Source: Bradyrhizobium sacchari
GTDB lineage: Bacteria > Pseudomonadota > Alphaproteobacteria > Rhizobiales > Xanthobacteraceae
Direction of reading: 5' to 3'
NCBI RefSeq assembly: GCF_002068095.1
Contig: NZ_LWIG01000022.1
Coordinates: 6,224-62,326 of the forward strand
DNA: 56,103 bases
Shown: positions 1 through 8,158 of the stretch, piece after piece
Numbering within the stretch: position 1 is the first letter of the stretch
How the letters are laid out: every line of letters begins with the position of its first letter
Made by a program: the position numbers and the translations under genes
Notes under the pieces: generated by a model
The model's input: only the letters and a program-made list of their open reading frames with translations
The model's database searches: none
Told to the model about the DNA's origin: nothing

Positions 1-714
1 GCTGCCGCGAAACCCGTCATAGAGCCGGCGGGCGAGATCGGGACCGAAGAAGTTGTCGTTGGTCGCATAGACCCACAGCATCGGCACCCGCGAGGTCTTG
101 CCGAAGGTGGCGAACGCCTGCACCAGCCCGTCCTCATTGCAGACGTCGTCGTCGTCGCGCGAGCCGCGGCCGCCGGCGAAGCTGATCGCCGCGGCGAGGC
201 CGGGCGGCGCCTGCGCGGTCAGGGCGACGGTGGCGAGCCCGCCAGCGGAATGGCCCGCCGCGATCATGCCTGACGTCGTGACGTCAATCCGCTTTGCCAT
301 CGCCTCGATCGCCGCGCGCAGGTCCGCAACCGCAACCGCCGCTGCCGGCAGATAGGCGGCATTGGCGCAGCCGCCGACGCTGTCGACGCGGCCGCCCGGC
401 GAGGTGCCGTAGCCGCGCCGCATCAGGATCAGCGCCGCAAAGCCGCGCCGGGCATATTCCAGCGCGATGCCGTAATATTTGTGCGCCGACATCGTTGCGC
501 GATCGTCGAATTTGCGCGGTGAGCCGTGGCTGAGCAGCGCCAGCGGATAGCGCTTCGTCCCCGCGGGGCGGACCAGGAAGGCCTCCAGCCCCTGCGGTCC
601 CGCCTCCGCCATCGGAATGCGCAGATCCTCGGTGTAGAATTCCGCAGCCCGCGCCGGCGCGCCGGCAGCGACGAGGCCGGCGATCAGCAGCAGCAGCTTG
701 CGCGAAGGGATCAT
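1..714 (-). CDS. Secreted alpha/beta hydrolase, dienelactone-hydrolase-like (partial, C-terminus cut off)
   Basis: The gene reads leftwards and runs off the window, leaving 238 codons. Residues 1-23 form a signal peptide (basic start, Leu/Ala core, ARA-A cleavage), so the enzyme is probably periplasmic. The alpha/beta hydrolase fold is shown by an HG oxyanion-type motif (LLSHGSP, about 61-66), the nucleophile elbow GHSAGG with Ser156, and a likely catalytic Asp220 in YATNDNFF; the catalytic His would lie beyond the edge. Substrate cannot be read from the sequence; an ester or dienelactone-like compound is the family expectation. The start is the ATG at 712-714. It is divergent from pgm, with about 250 bases between them. 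Confidence 0.8.
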   Translation of the reverse strand, partial: MIPSRKLLLLIAGLVAAGAPARAAEFYTEDLRIPMAEAGPQGLEAFLVRPAGTKRYPLALLSHGSPRKFDDRATMSAHKYYGIALEYARRGFAALILMRRGYGTSPGGRVDSVGGCANAAYLPAAAVAVADLRAAIEAMAKRIDVTTSGMIAAGHSAGGLATVALTAQAPPGLAAAISFAGGRGSRDDDDVCNEDGLVQAFATFGKTSRVPMLWVYATNDNFFGPDLARRLYDGFRGS

Positions 715-963
715 GGGCGATTCGGAAGGCGACGGTGGCGGCGAGCATAACGGATTTCGAGTTCGGGGGTGAGCGCGCAACAATCTCGATGTCGCCCCAG
801 CCCTCATGCGCAATTGCGCGCGAGGCCGGGACGACGGCGGAATATGTGGCGCGCCTCAACGCTCCCCCACGGAACGCCTTCCCCCTCGCGCGTGTTGTGC
901 ATTTGGCGGGGGCCCAGCCGATGCTATGGTGTCCCGCACTCACGACAAGGCGAGGATAGTTCA

Positions 964-2610
964 GTGGCTGATGTTCATCCCGCGGCGGGCAAGCAGGTCT
1001 CGCCGGACGCGCTCACCAACATTCCGCGGCTGGTGACGGCCTATTTTGCGGGCAAGCCCGATGTCGCCGATCCCGCGCAGCGGGTGGCGTTCGGCACCTC
1101 CGGCCACCGCGGCACCTCGTTCAAGAACACGTTCAACGAAGGCCACATCCTCGCGACGACGCAGGCGATCTGCGACTACCGGAAGGAAAAGGGGCTGACC
1201 GGCCCGCTCTTCATCGGCATCGACACCCATGCGCTGGCCGAGCCGGCGCTGGTGAGCGCTGTCGAGGTGTTCGCCGCCAACGGCGTCGACATCATGATCG
1301 ACAAGGACGGCGGCTACACGCCGACGCCGGTGATCTCGCACGCGATCCTCACCTACAACAAGGGCCGCGCGAGCGGCCTTGCCGACGGCGTCGTCATCAC
1401 GCCCTCGCACAACCCGCCGGAGGACGGCGGCTACAAATACAATCCGCCGCATGGTGGCCCCGCTGATACCGACGCGACCTCCGTGGTCGAGAAGCGCGCC
1501 AATGCCTATCTCGCCGACGGCCTCAAGGGCCTGAAGCGCATCGACTATGCGAGGGCGCGCAAGGCCGCGAACGTGCATCCTTACGACTTCATCACGCCCT
1601 ACGTCGCCGATCTCGACAATGTCGTCGATCTCGACCTCGTCAAATCCGCCGGCATCAAGATCGGCATCGATCCGCTCGGCGGCGCTGCCGTGCATTACTG
1701 GCATCCGATCATCGAGCGCTATGGCCTCAACGCCACTGTCGTGAACGAGGCGATCGACCCGACCTTCCGCTTCATGACGGTCGACTGGGACGGCAAGATC
1801 CGCATGGACTGCTCCTCGCCTTACGCGATGGCGAGCCTGATCGGCATGCGCGACCGTTTCGACGTCGCCTTTGCCAACGACACCGACGCCGACCGCCACG
1901 GCATCGTCACCCGCACCGGCGGCCTGATGAATCCGAACCATTATCTGGCGACCGCGATCGCCTATCTGTTCGCGCACCGCCCGGACTGGGGCAAGGATGC
2001 CGCGATCGGCAAGACCGTGGTGTCGAGCTCGATCATCGACCGCGTCGCCAAGAAGCTCGGCCGCAAGCTGGTGGAGACGCCGGTCGGCTTCAAATGGTTC
2101 GTCGACGGGCTGGTCGGCGGCAGCTTCGGCTTTGGCGGCGAGGAGAGTGCAGGGGCCTCGTTCCTGCGCCGCGACGGCACGGTGTGGACCACCGACAAGG
2201 ACGGCATCATCCTCGGCCTGCTCGCCGCCGAGATCATGGCCAAGACCGGCCGCGATCCCAGCCAGCTGTTTGGTGATCTCACCGCCGAGCTCGGCGTGCC
2301 GCACTATGCGCGCATCGACGTTGCCGCCACGACACCGCAGAAGACCATCCTGAAATCCCTCACGCCCGAGCAGCTCGGCCTCAAGGATCTCGCCGGCGAT
2401 CCGGTTCGCTCGACGCTGAGCAAGGCGCCCGGGAACGGCCAGCCGTTCGGCGGCATCAAGGTCGAGACCGATTTCGGCTGGTTCGCCGCGCGGCCGTCGG
2501 GGACGGAGGACGTCTACAAGATCTACGCCGAAAGCTTCCGCAGCACCGAGCACCTGAAGCGAATTCAGGAAGAGGCGAAGGCCGGGCTGGCGAAGGTGTT
2601 CGCGGCGTAA
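964..2610 (+). CDS. pgm: Phosphoglucomutase (alpha-D-glucose-phosphate specific)
   Basis: This 548-residue cytoplasmic enzyme interconverts glucose-1-phosphate and glucose-6-phosphate, linking glycolysis to glycogen, trehalose and surface-polysaccharide precursors. The phosphoserine loop is clear (VVITPSHNPPEDGG), the Mg-binding loop is present (NDTDADRHG), as are the sugar-binding GGEESAG and the C-terminal phosphate loop (RPSGTEDVYK). Length matches the E. coli Pgm type (about 546). The start is placed at GTG 964, giving an N-terminus MADVHPAAGKQV and a GAGGA-like ribosome site nearby; the reading frame stays open upstream without family similarity. It appears monocistronic. Confidence 0.95.
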   Translation: MADVHPAAGKQVSPDALTNIPRLVTAYFAGKPDVADPAQRVAFGTSGHRGTSFKNTFNEGHILATTQAICDYRKEKGLTGPLFIGIDTHALAEPALVSAVEVFAANGVDIMIDKDGGYTPTPVISHAILTYNKGRASGLADGVVITPSHNPPEDGGYKYNPPHGGPADTDATSVVEKRANAYLADGLKGLKRIDYARARKAANVHPYDFITPYVADLDNVVDLDLVKSAGIKIGIDPLGGAAVHYWHPIIERYGLNATVVNEAIDPTFRFMTVDWDGKIRMDCSSPYAMASLIGMRDRFDVAFANDTDADRHGIVTRTGGLMNPNHYLATAIAYLFAHRPDWGKDAAIGKTVVSSSIIDRVAKKLGRKLVETPVGFKWFVDGLVGGSFGFGGEESAGASFLRRDGTVWTTDKDGIILGLLAAEIMAKTGRDPSQLFGDLTAELGVPHYARIDVAATTPQKTILKSLTPEQLGLKDLAGDPVRSTLSKAPGNGQPFGGIKVETDFGWFAARPSGTEDVYKIYAESFRSTEHLKRIQEEAKAGLAKVFAA

Positions 2611-2800
2611 GGCGTGCCGCAGCCGGCGCGGCTTTCTCTCGCCCTCCGAGAGGGGCCGCCACGTTCTCCGCGGCCATCGCCCGCCTAGTGCGCATGCGCA
2701 CAGGGGCGGGCGATCCAGTACGCCGCGGCCGAATTTGTGTGCCCCAATGTCTGCCGCGGCGTACTGGATTCCCCGCATTCGCGGGGAATGACAATGGCGA
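2611..2800. repeat. Intergenic palindromic repeat between pgm and the van-like operon
   Basis: A perfect 17-bp inverted repeat (ATCCAGTACGCCGCGGC at 2713-2729 against its complement at 2753-2769) is followed by a small GC hairpin (CCCCGC/GCGGGG, 2771-2786). The same ATCCAGTACGCCG arms recur at 10332-10385. The pgm stop is followed by a weak GCCGC/GCGGC hairpin near 2616-2633 that may help termination. I see no gene in 2611-2800. Confidence 0.75.
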
Positions 2801-2915
2801 TATGTATACACCAATCAAAAAATAGGTATTATAATACGCAAAACTTGGACTTGAACAATTCCAACTCTCCATTATTGTATACACAACGCATACATAAGCC
2901 GTGGGAGCGAGACCA
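2801..2915 (+). promoter_or_regulatory. AT-rich promoter with two TGTATACA operators for the van-like operon
   Basis: This stretch is strikingly AT-rich for the window. Two perfect 8-bp palindromes TGTATACA lie at 2803-2810 and 2876-2883, 73 bp apart (about seven helical turns), which would suit a looping dimeric repressor. The second overlaps a plausible -10 (TTGTAT, 2875-2880) paired with TTGAAC (2851-2856, 18-bp spacer). A second perfect TATAAT lies at 2830-2835. FCD-type GntR regulators are known to bind short palindromes of this kind, so the regulator encoded inside the operon is the likely ligand-responsive repressor; that assignment is inference. Confidence 0.6.
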
Positions 2916-3965
2916 ATGACAAGACCCTTCCCCATGAACGCCTGGTACGCCGCGGCGTGGGACGCCGAGGTGAAGCCGGCGCTGTTGCCGCGCACGATCT
3001 GCGGCAAGCACATCGTGATGTACCGCAAGGCGGACGGCTCGGTGGCCGCGCTGGAGGACGCCTGCTGGCACCGTTTGGTGCCGTTGTCCAAGGGCAGGCT
3101 GGAAGGTGACACCGTCGTCTGCGGCTATCACGGCCTGAAATACAATGCGCAGGGCCGCTGCACCTTCATGCCCTCGCAGGAGACCATCAACCCGTCGGCC
3201 TGCGTACGCGCTTATCCGGTGGTCGAGCGCCATCGCTACATCTGGCTCTGGATGGGCGATCCTGCGCTTGCCGATCCCGCGCTCGTGCCCGACATGCACT
3301 GGAATCACGATCCCGCCTGGGCCGGCGACGGCAAGACCATCCACGTCAATTGCGACTACCGCCTCGTGCTCGACAATCTCATGGATCTCACCCACGAGAC
3401 CTTCGTGCATGGTTCCTCGATTGGAAATGATGCGGTCGCCGAAGCGCCGTTCGACGTCACCCACGGCGAGAAGACGGTGACGGTGACGCGCTGGATGCGC
3501 GGCATCGAGGCGCCGCCGTTCTGGGCGAAACAACTCGGCAAGCCCGGCCTCGTCGATCGCTGGCAGATCATCCGGTTCGAGGCGCCGTGCACCATCGCCA
3601 TCGATGTCGGCGTCGCGCCTGCCGGCACCGGCGCGCCCGAAGGCGACCGCTCGCAGGGCGTCAACGGCTTCGTGCTCAACACCATCACCCCCGAGACCGA
3701 GAAGACCTGCCACTACTTCTGGGCCTTCGTGCGCAACTACCAGCTCGGCGAGCAGCGCATCACCACCGAGATCCGCGACGGCGTCTCCGGCATCTTCCGC
3801 GAGGACGAGCTGATCCTGGAGGCGCAGCAGCGCGCCATGGATGAGAATCCCGATCGCGTTTTCTACAATCTCAACATCGACGCCGGCGCGATGTGGTCGC
3901 GCAAGCTGATCGAGAGGATGGTGGCGAAGGAAAATCCGCCGCCGCGTCTGCAGGCCGCGGAGTAA
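2916..3965 (+). CDS. vanA: Rieske oxygenase, vanillate O-demethylase oxygenase subunit-like
   Basis: The 349-residue protein has a Rieske [2Fe-2S] site near the N-terminus (C50-x-H52 and C69-x2-H72, in CWHR and CGYHG) and a mononuclear iron site DLTHETFVH (H160, H165) typical of the VanA family. Such enzymes demethylate vanillate to protocatechuate using electrons from a partner reductase; the gene for a matching reductase lies two genes downstream. The start is ATG 2916, giving the family-typical N-terminus MTRPFPMNAWYAAAWD, with GGGAGCGAGA upstream. Related enzymes act on other methoxy- or sulfo-aromatics, so the exact substrate is inferred. It is first in an operon with a 3-base gap to the regulator. 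Confidence 0.8.
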   Translation: MTRPFPMNAWYAAAWDAEVKPALLPRTICGKHIVMYRKADGSVAALEDACWHRLVPLSKGRLEGDTVVCGYHGLKYNAQGRCTFMPSQETINPSACVRAYPVVERHRYIWLWMGDPALADPALVPDMHWNHDPAWAGDGKTIHVNCDYRLVLDNLMDLTHETFVHGSSIGNDAVAEAPFDVTHGEKTVTVTRWMRGIEAPPFWAKQLGKPGLVDRWQIIRFEAPCTIAIDVGVAPAGTGAPEGDRSQGVNGFVLNTITPETEKTCHYFWAFVRNYQLGEQRITTEIRDGVSGIFREDELILEAQQRAMDENPDRVFYNLNIDAGAMWSRKLIERMVAKENPPPRLQAAE

Positions 3966-3968
3966 GTC

Positions 3969-4721
3969 ATGGCCGAGCGTGAGGTCGATCGTTCCATCTC
4001 GCAGACCGTGAAGGCGCAGCTCGCGCTGCGCGACCAGATCCTGTCGGGGGCTTTGCGCCCCGGCGAGCGCATCTCCGAGCTGCAGGCGGTGGAGACGACC
4101 GGCGCCTCGCGCACGCCGGTGCGCATGGCGCTGGTGCGCCTCGAGGAGGAGGGCCTCCTGGAGGGGATTCCTTCCGGCGGCTTCATGGTGAAGGCCTTCT
4201 CCGAGCGCGACATCTCCGATTCCATCGAGTTGCGCGGCACGCTGGAAGGCCTCGCCGCGCGCTTCGCCGCCGAGCGCGGCGTCTCCGCGCGCGAGCTCGA
4301 GCCTCTGAAGGAATGTCTTGCCGCGATCGACGAGCTGCTGAGCCAAGAGCCGATCTCGATCGAAGCCTTTTCGTCCTATGTGACGCTGAACGCGCGCTTC
4401 CATGCGGTGCTCACGGAACTGTCGCGCAGCCCGCCATTGATCCGGCAGATCGACCGCGCCTCGGCGCTGCCGTTCGCGTCGCCAAGCGGCTTCGTCATGG
4501 CGCAGTCGGCATTGCCCGAGGCGCAGCAGATCCTGATCATCGGCCAGGAGCACCACCGCGTCGTGATCGACGCGATCGAGAATCGCGAGGGGACGCGCGC
4601 CGAAGCCATCATGCGCGAGCATGCGCGGCTTGCGGTTCGCAACTTGAGGCTCGCGCTGCGCAACCGGACCCATCTCGACCTGCTGCCGGCGCTCGCGCTC
4701 ATCAAGACCGCAACCGACTGA
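3969..4721 (+). CDS. GntR-family (FCD) transcriptional regulator of the van-like operon
   Basis: This 250-residue protein has an N-terminal winged helix-turn-helix of the GntR type (about 15-80, with LRPGERISELQ and ASRTPVRMALVRLEEEGLL) and an all-helical FCD ligand domain (about 90-230). It lies between the oxygenase and reductase genes, 3 bases after the first and 11 before the second, so all three are surely co-transcribed. VanR repressors of this class release DNA on binding vanillate; by position it should control its own operon through the TGTATACA sites upstream. A regulator sandwiched inside the structural genes is less usual than a divergent one. Confidence 0.85.
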   Translation: MAEREVDRSISQTVKAQLALRDQILSGALRPGERISELQAVETTGASRTPVRMALVRLEEEGLLEGIPSGGFMVKAFSERDISDSIELRGTLEGLAARFAAERGVSARELEPLKECLAAIDELLSQEPISIEAFSSYVTLNARFHAVLTELSRSPPLIRQIDRASALPFASPSGFVMAQSALPEAQQILIIGQEHHRVVIDAIENREGTRAEAIMREHARLAVRNLRLALRNRTHLDLLPALALIKTATD

Positions 4722-4732
4722 GGGCAGTCACC

Positions 4733-5713
4733 ATGCGCTTCATCGAAACCTGGACCCCGGCGACGCTCGTCTCGACCCGCGATCTCGCCCCCGGCATCCG
4801 AGAATTCCTGATCCGCCCCGATCAGTTCGACGGCGCGGCCTATCCGGTCGGCAGCCACATCAATGTCAGCGTGACCATCGAGGGCCAGCCGGAGACGCGG
4901 TCCTATTCGCTGGTCGGCGAGGCCTCCTCGGGCGGCTTCAAGATCGCAGTGCGCCGCGCCGAGGATTCCCGCGGCGGCTCGCGCTACATGTGGTCCCTGC
5001 AGCCGGGCGCGCGGCTCGACATCACCCAGCCCGCCTCGCTGCTGGCGGTGGATTGGGCGCGCGAAAACTACTGCCTGATCGCCGGCGGCATCGGCATCAC
5101 CCCGATCCTCGGCGCCGCGCAGGCGTTGGCGCGCCGCGGGGCAAACGTCACGCTGCATTACGCGGTGCGCTCGCGCAATGAGGCCGCCTATCTCGACGAT
5201 CTCGCCGCGATGCTCGGTGACCGCCTTGTCGTCCATGCCGGCGATGAAGGCCGGCGGCTCGATCTCGACGCGCTGTTCGCCTCGCTTCCGCGAGGCGCGC
5301 TGGCCCTGTTCTGCGGCCCGATGCGGATGCTCGATGCAGCGCGTCACGCCTGGATCGGCGCCGGCCATCCGCTCCCCGACCTGCGCTACGAAACCTTCGG
5401 CTCCAGCGGCACGCTGCCGACCGAAACTTTTCGCGTGCGTTTGAACGGCTCGAACGTCGAACTCGAGATCCCGCGCGAGCGTTCGATGCTGGACGTGCTC
5501 AACGCCAGCGGCCACGACGTGATGTACGACTGCAAGCGCGGCGAATGCGGCCTCTGTGCCATCGACGTCGTCGCGGTCGACGGCGAGATCGACCATCGCG
5601 ACGTCTTCTTCAGCGACCATCAGAAACAGAGCAACCAGAAGATCTGCGCCTGCGTCTCCCGCGCGCGCGGCACCATCACCGTGGACACGCTGCTGCGGGC
5701 GGATGCGGTTTGA
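4733..5713 (+). CDS. vanB: Oxygenase reductase subunit (ferredoxin-NAD(P)H reductase), VanB-like
   Basis: The 326-residue reductase carries electrons from NAD(P)H through flavin and a plant-type [2Fe-2S] cluster to the Rieske oxygenase. Visible motifs are RSYSL (56-60) for the flavin, AGGIGITP (117-124) for nucleotide binding, a CGP motif (194-196), and a C-terminal ferredoxin domain with C267-x4-C272-x2-C275-x29-C305. This is the class IA arrangement (FMN, NAD, then ferredoxin) used by VanB and phthalate dioxygenase reductase. The ATG at 4733 follows GAGGGCAGTCACC. It is last in the operon and is followed by a palindromic repeat. Confidence 0.88.
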   Translation: MRFIETWTPATLVSTRDLAPGIREFLIRPDQFDGAAYPVGSHINVSVTIEGQPETRSYSLVGEASSGGFKIAVRRAEDSRGGSRYMWSLQPGARLDITQPASLLAVDWARENYCLIAGGIGITPILGAAQALARRGANVTLHYAVRSRNEAAYLDDLAAMLGDRLVVHAGDEGRRLDLDALFASLPRGALALFCGPMRMLDAARHAWIGAGHPLPDLRYETFGSSGTLPTETFRVRLNGSNVELEIPRERSMLDVLNASGHDVMYDCKRGECGLCAIDVVAVDGEIDHRDVFFSDHQKQSNQKICACVSRARGTITVDTLLRADAV

Positions 5714-5720
5714 GACGACT

Positions 5721-5841
5721 GTGGCCTTCATGGTTCGAGACGCGCCTTCGGCGCTCCTCACCATGAGGGGCCAAAGTCCTGCCGCGAAAAAAGACCTCAT
5801 CCTGAGGAGCCCGCCAAAGGCGGGCGTCTCGAAGGATGGCC
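5721..5841. repeat. Imperfect inverted repeat downstream of the van-like operon
   Basis: Two arms of about 40 bases (CATGGTTCGAGACGCGCC... and ...GGCGGGCGTCTCGAAGGATG) face each other with mismatches and a short A-rich loop. This is one of several palindromic intergenic repeat types in the window and may also act as a transcription barrier between the operon and the convergent GGDEF-EAL gene. Confidence 0.65.
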
Positions 5842-5886
5842 GCAAAAAGACTGCCGAATACCGGCGGTCGTGAGACCTAACGCAGG

Positions 5887-7848
5887 CTATGCCGCGTAAG
5901 TCGCTCGATATTTCTTCGTATCCAGCAACGCCCGCACGCCATCTGCCGCCACTGGGCGGCTGATCAGATACCCCTGCACCTCGTCGCAACTGATCTGACG
6001 GAGATATTCGAGCTGGTCGGCGGTCTCGACTCCCTCCGCCACCACGGCGATGTTGAGGTCGCGCGCCAGTGAGATCACCGACTTCACGATCGCGGCGCAG
6101 TCCGGCTGCACCAGCATGTCGCGGATGAAGGACTGGTCGATCTTGATGCGGCTGAACGGCAGCTTGCGCAGGTAGGTCAGCGACGAGAACCCGGTGCCGA
6201 AATCGTCGAGCGCCACGGTGACGCCGAGTTGCAGCAGCGCGTTCAGGACCGAGGCGGCCGAGCTGTATTTCGACAGCAGCATCGATTCCGTGATCTCGAT
6301 CTCGAGCCGGCTGGGAGAGACCTTCGCGTCGGCCAGCGCCTGCACGATGGTCTGCAGCACGGCCGTGTTGTGAAACTGCGCTGCGGAGAAATTCACGGCG
6401 ACCCTGATGTCCTCGGGCCAGTCCGCCAGCGTCGCGCACGCGCGCCGGATCACCCATTCGCCGATCTCGTGGATCAGCCCGGTCTCCTCGGCGATTCCAA
6501 TGAACTCGCTCGGCGGCACCAGCCCGCGCGAGGGATGCTGCCAGCGCAGCAGCGCCTCGAAGCCGGTGATGCGGTTGTTGCGAAGATCGAGGAACGGCTG
6601 AAACACCAGGAACAGCTCGTCCCGCGCGATGGCGCCCGCGAGGTCCGCTTGCAGCGCCTTGCGGTCGCGGGACTGCCTGTCGTCGGCTTGTTCGAAGAAG
6701 CAGACGGTGCCTGGTCCCGCCTTCTTGGCGCGGTAGAGCGCGGCGTCCGCGTTCTTCATGAGGTCGAGTGCCATGTTGCCGTCGCGCGGTGCCAGCACGA
6801 TGCCGACACTGGTGGCGCCGACGATCTGGCGGCCCTCGATCTGGAACGGTTCGTCGAAGGCCGCGACGAAGCGCTCGGCGATCTCGAGCGCATCCTCCGG
6901 CCGCGCCAGATTGGCCATCACCAGCGCGAACTCGTCGCCGCCGATGCGCGCGACGTGCTCGGCCGCGCGGGTGCAGCGCTGCAGCCGGCTTGCGGCCTGG
7001 ACCAGGAATTCATCGCCGGCCGGATGGCCGAACTTGTCGTTGACCTCCTTGAAGCGATCGAGATCGAGCAGCAGGACCGCAAACTCCTCGCCCGACAGCG
7101 CAAGGCGCTTCAGCGCGGCATCGAGCGTCTCGTTGAAGGCGATGCGGTTGGGCAGTTGCGTCAGCGGATCCTGCCGCACCGTGCGCTCCGCCTCGATCTG
7201 CCGCATCACGCGCCGCGCGAACGAGAACGAATTGACGAACACGCCGCGCAGCAGCACGGTACCATAGACCACGACGAGGAAGGCGATCAGCAGGAAGGCG
7301 AGATCGCCGTTCCTGCTGAGGCAGATGGCGATGCCGACGAAGATCGGCGCCGTGAAGGCGATGGCCGCGATCGGGATCGTGGCGAAGGCGAGCGCGCCGC
7401 CGGCCAGCATGCCCGAGCACAGGCAGGTGATGACGAGCTGGCCGCCGGTCGAAGCATTGGCGAAGAAGGCGACCGGAACGATGCCCCAGGCGGCCCCGAG
7501 CAGGAAGGCATTGCGCACCAGCCGATGCATGGCGCGCTGCGAGACGAAGTGCGGCTTGGTGATGCGCCGCGCGGCGTGGGATTGCAGGCCGAATGCGATC
7601 GCGGCGGCGGCGACCGTGACCGCCCAGATCAGGGCGAACGTTCGGTCGGGCGAGGCCCACAGCGCGATGGCCAGCACGATGGCGTTGCAGGCGTTGGCAA
7701 GCATGATGCCGACCGAATAGCCCAGCACCAGCGACATCTGTTCGGCGCGGATGTGGCCCGCCACGGCTTCGTCCGTTGCGGGACCGCCGAACGCCGACAG
7801 ATCGCCGGCGAACAGCCGCGCGAAATAGCTGGTCAGTTGAGTCCGCAT
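5887..7848 (-). CDS. Membrane-bound GGDEF-EAL cyclic-di-GMP signalling protein
   Basis: The 653-residue protein has about six predicted membrane helices in residues 25-230 with no recognised sensor domain, then a GGDEF domain (about 245-400) with an intact IGGDEF active loop, and an EAL domain (about 410-650) with FEALLRW, EITES, DDFGTGFSSL, KIDQSFI and AEGVET all present. The EAL half looks catalytically competent as a c-di-GMP phosphodiesterase. The inhibitory site before the GGDEF loop reads RAAE rather than RxxD, so product inhibition may be lost. I chose ATG 7846-7848; a TTG at 7903-7905 would add 19 residues. It is monocistronic and convergent with the van-like operon. Confidence 0.88.
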   Translation of the reverse strand: MRTQLTSYFARLFAGDLSAFGGPATDEAVAGHIRAEQMSLVLGYSVGIMLANACNAIVLAIALWASPDRTFALIWAVTVAAAAIAFGLQSHAARRITKPHFVSQRAMHRLVRNAFLLGAAWGIVPVAFFANASTGGQLVITCLCSGMLAGGALAFATIPIAAIAFTAPIFVGIAICLSRNGDLAFLLIAFLVVVYGTVLLRGVFVNSFSFARRVMRQIEAERTVRQDPLTQLPNRIAFNETLDAALKRLALSGEEFAVLLLDLDRFKEVNDKFGHPAGDEFLVQAASRLQRCTRAAEHVARIGGDEFALVMANLARPEDALEIAERFVAAFDEPFQIEGRQIVGATSVGIVLAPRDGNMALDLMKNADAALYRAKKAGPGTVCFFEQADDRQSRDRKALQADLAGAIARDELFLVFQPFLDLRNNRITGFEALLRWQHPSRGLVPPSEFIGIAEETGLIHEIGEWVIRRACATLADWPEDIRVAVNFSAAQFHNTAVLQTIVQALADAKVSPSRLEIEITESMLLSKYSSAASVLNALLQLGVTVALDDFGTGFSSLTYLRKLPFSRIKIDQSFIRDMLVQPDCAAIVKSVISLARDLNIAVVAEGVETADQLEYLRQISCDEVQGYLISRPVAADGVRALLDTKKYRATYAA

Positions 7849-8113
7849 TCCAGAGCCTAGCAGCAGGGGCCGTTTGTCCGGCTCGATCCGGAGAATTCTC
7901 CGCAAACCTTTGACGAACTATGAATTATCCATGCTTGCGGCTGGTGTTGCGATCACTTCTAGGTGCCGGAAGATCGGTATCGATAACAAATCGATACAAA
8001 TGCGACGCCCCGCGCGTTACGGCTGTAACGGAGGGAACATGTTCGCCACCATCTTCGCTGTCATGCCCGGGCTTGAGCTCGGCCATGACACCTGTGTTAG
8101 GCGCGCGCGCCCA
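7849..8113. other. Intergenic region upstream of the GGDEF-EAL gene
   Basis: This region holds no convincing gene. It contains an AT-richer block (7910-8000) likely to hold the promoter of the leftward GGDEF-EAL gene, and a small GTCATG/CATGAC inverted repeat around 8060-8090. The bases from about 8070 to 8113 resemble those downstream of the SnoaL gene (10390-10430), as described for the SnoaL remnant. Confidence 0.5.
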
Positions 8114-8158
8114 CCGCCCCAGTTGCTTCGGATCGCAATAGAGCGATTCTTCAGGCCA
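8114..8158 (-). pseudogene. Remnant of a SnoaL-like gene (last 15 codons)
   Basis: Read leftwards, these 15 codons encode WPEESLYCDPKQLGR, which matches the C-terminus of the intact SnoaL-like protein at 10431-10796 (IEERFYYDPKQLGR). Nucleotide similarity is about 80 per cent and continues into the flanking intergenic DNA. The stop codon of the flavin hydroxylase (8151-8153) lies inside this fragment in a different frame, so the hydroxylase gene now terminates within the leftover tail of a deleted neighbour. No start or upstream part of the SnoaL gene remains. Confidence 0.65.

Noticed and set aside
961..2814. Long reverse-strand open frame (617 codons) opposite pgm
   Set aside because: It is the mirror of a strongly coding gene with GC-rich third positions; the product is Arg/His-rich, resembles no protein, and has no ribosome site.
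2829..4673. Reverse-strand frame of 614 codons across the van-like operon
   Set aside because: It spans two well-supported genes and an AT-rich promoter, and its composition is typical of antisense frames in high-GC DNA.
6229..7860. Forward frame of 543 codons opposite the GGDEF-EAL gene
   Set aside because: The minus strand carries intact GGDEF and EAL motifs; the forward product is low-complexity Arg/Asp/Gly.
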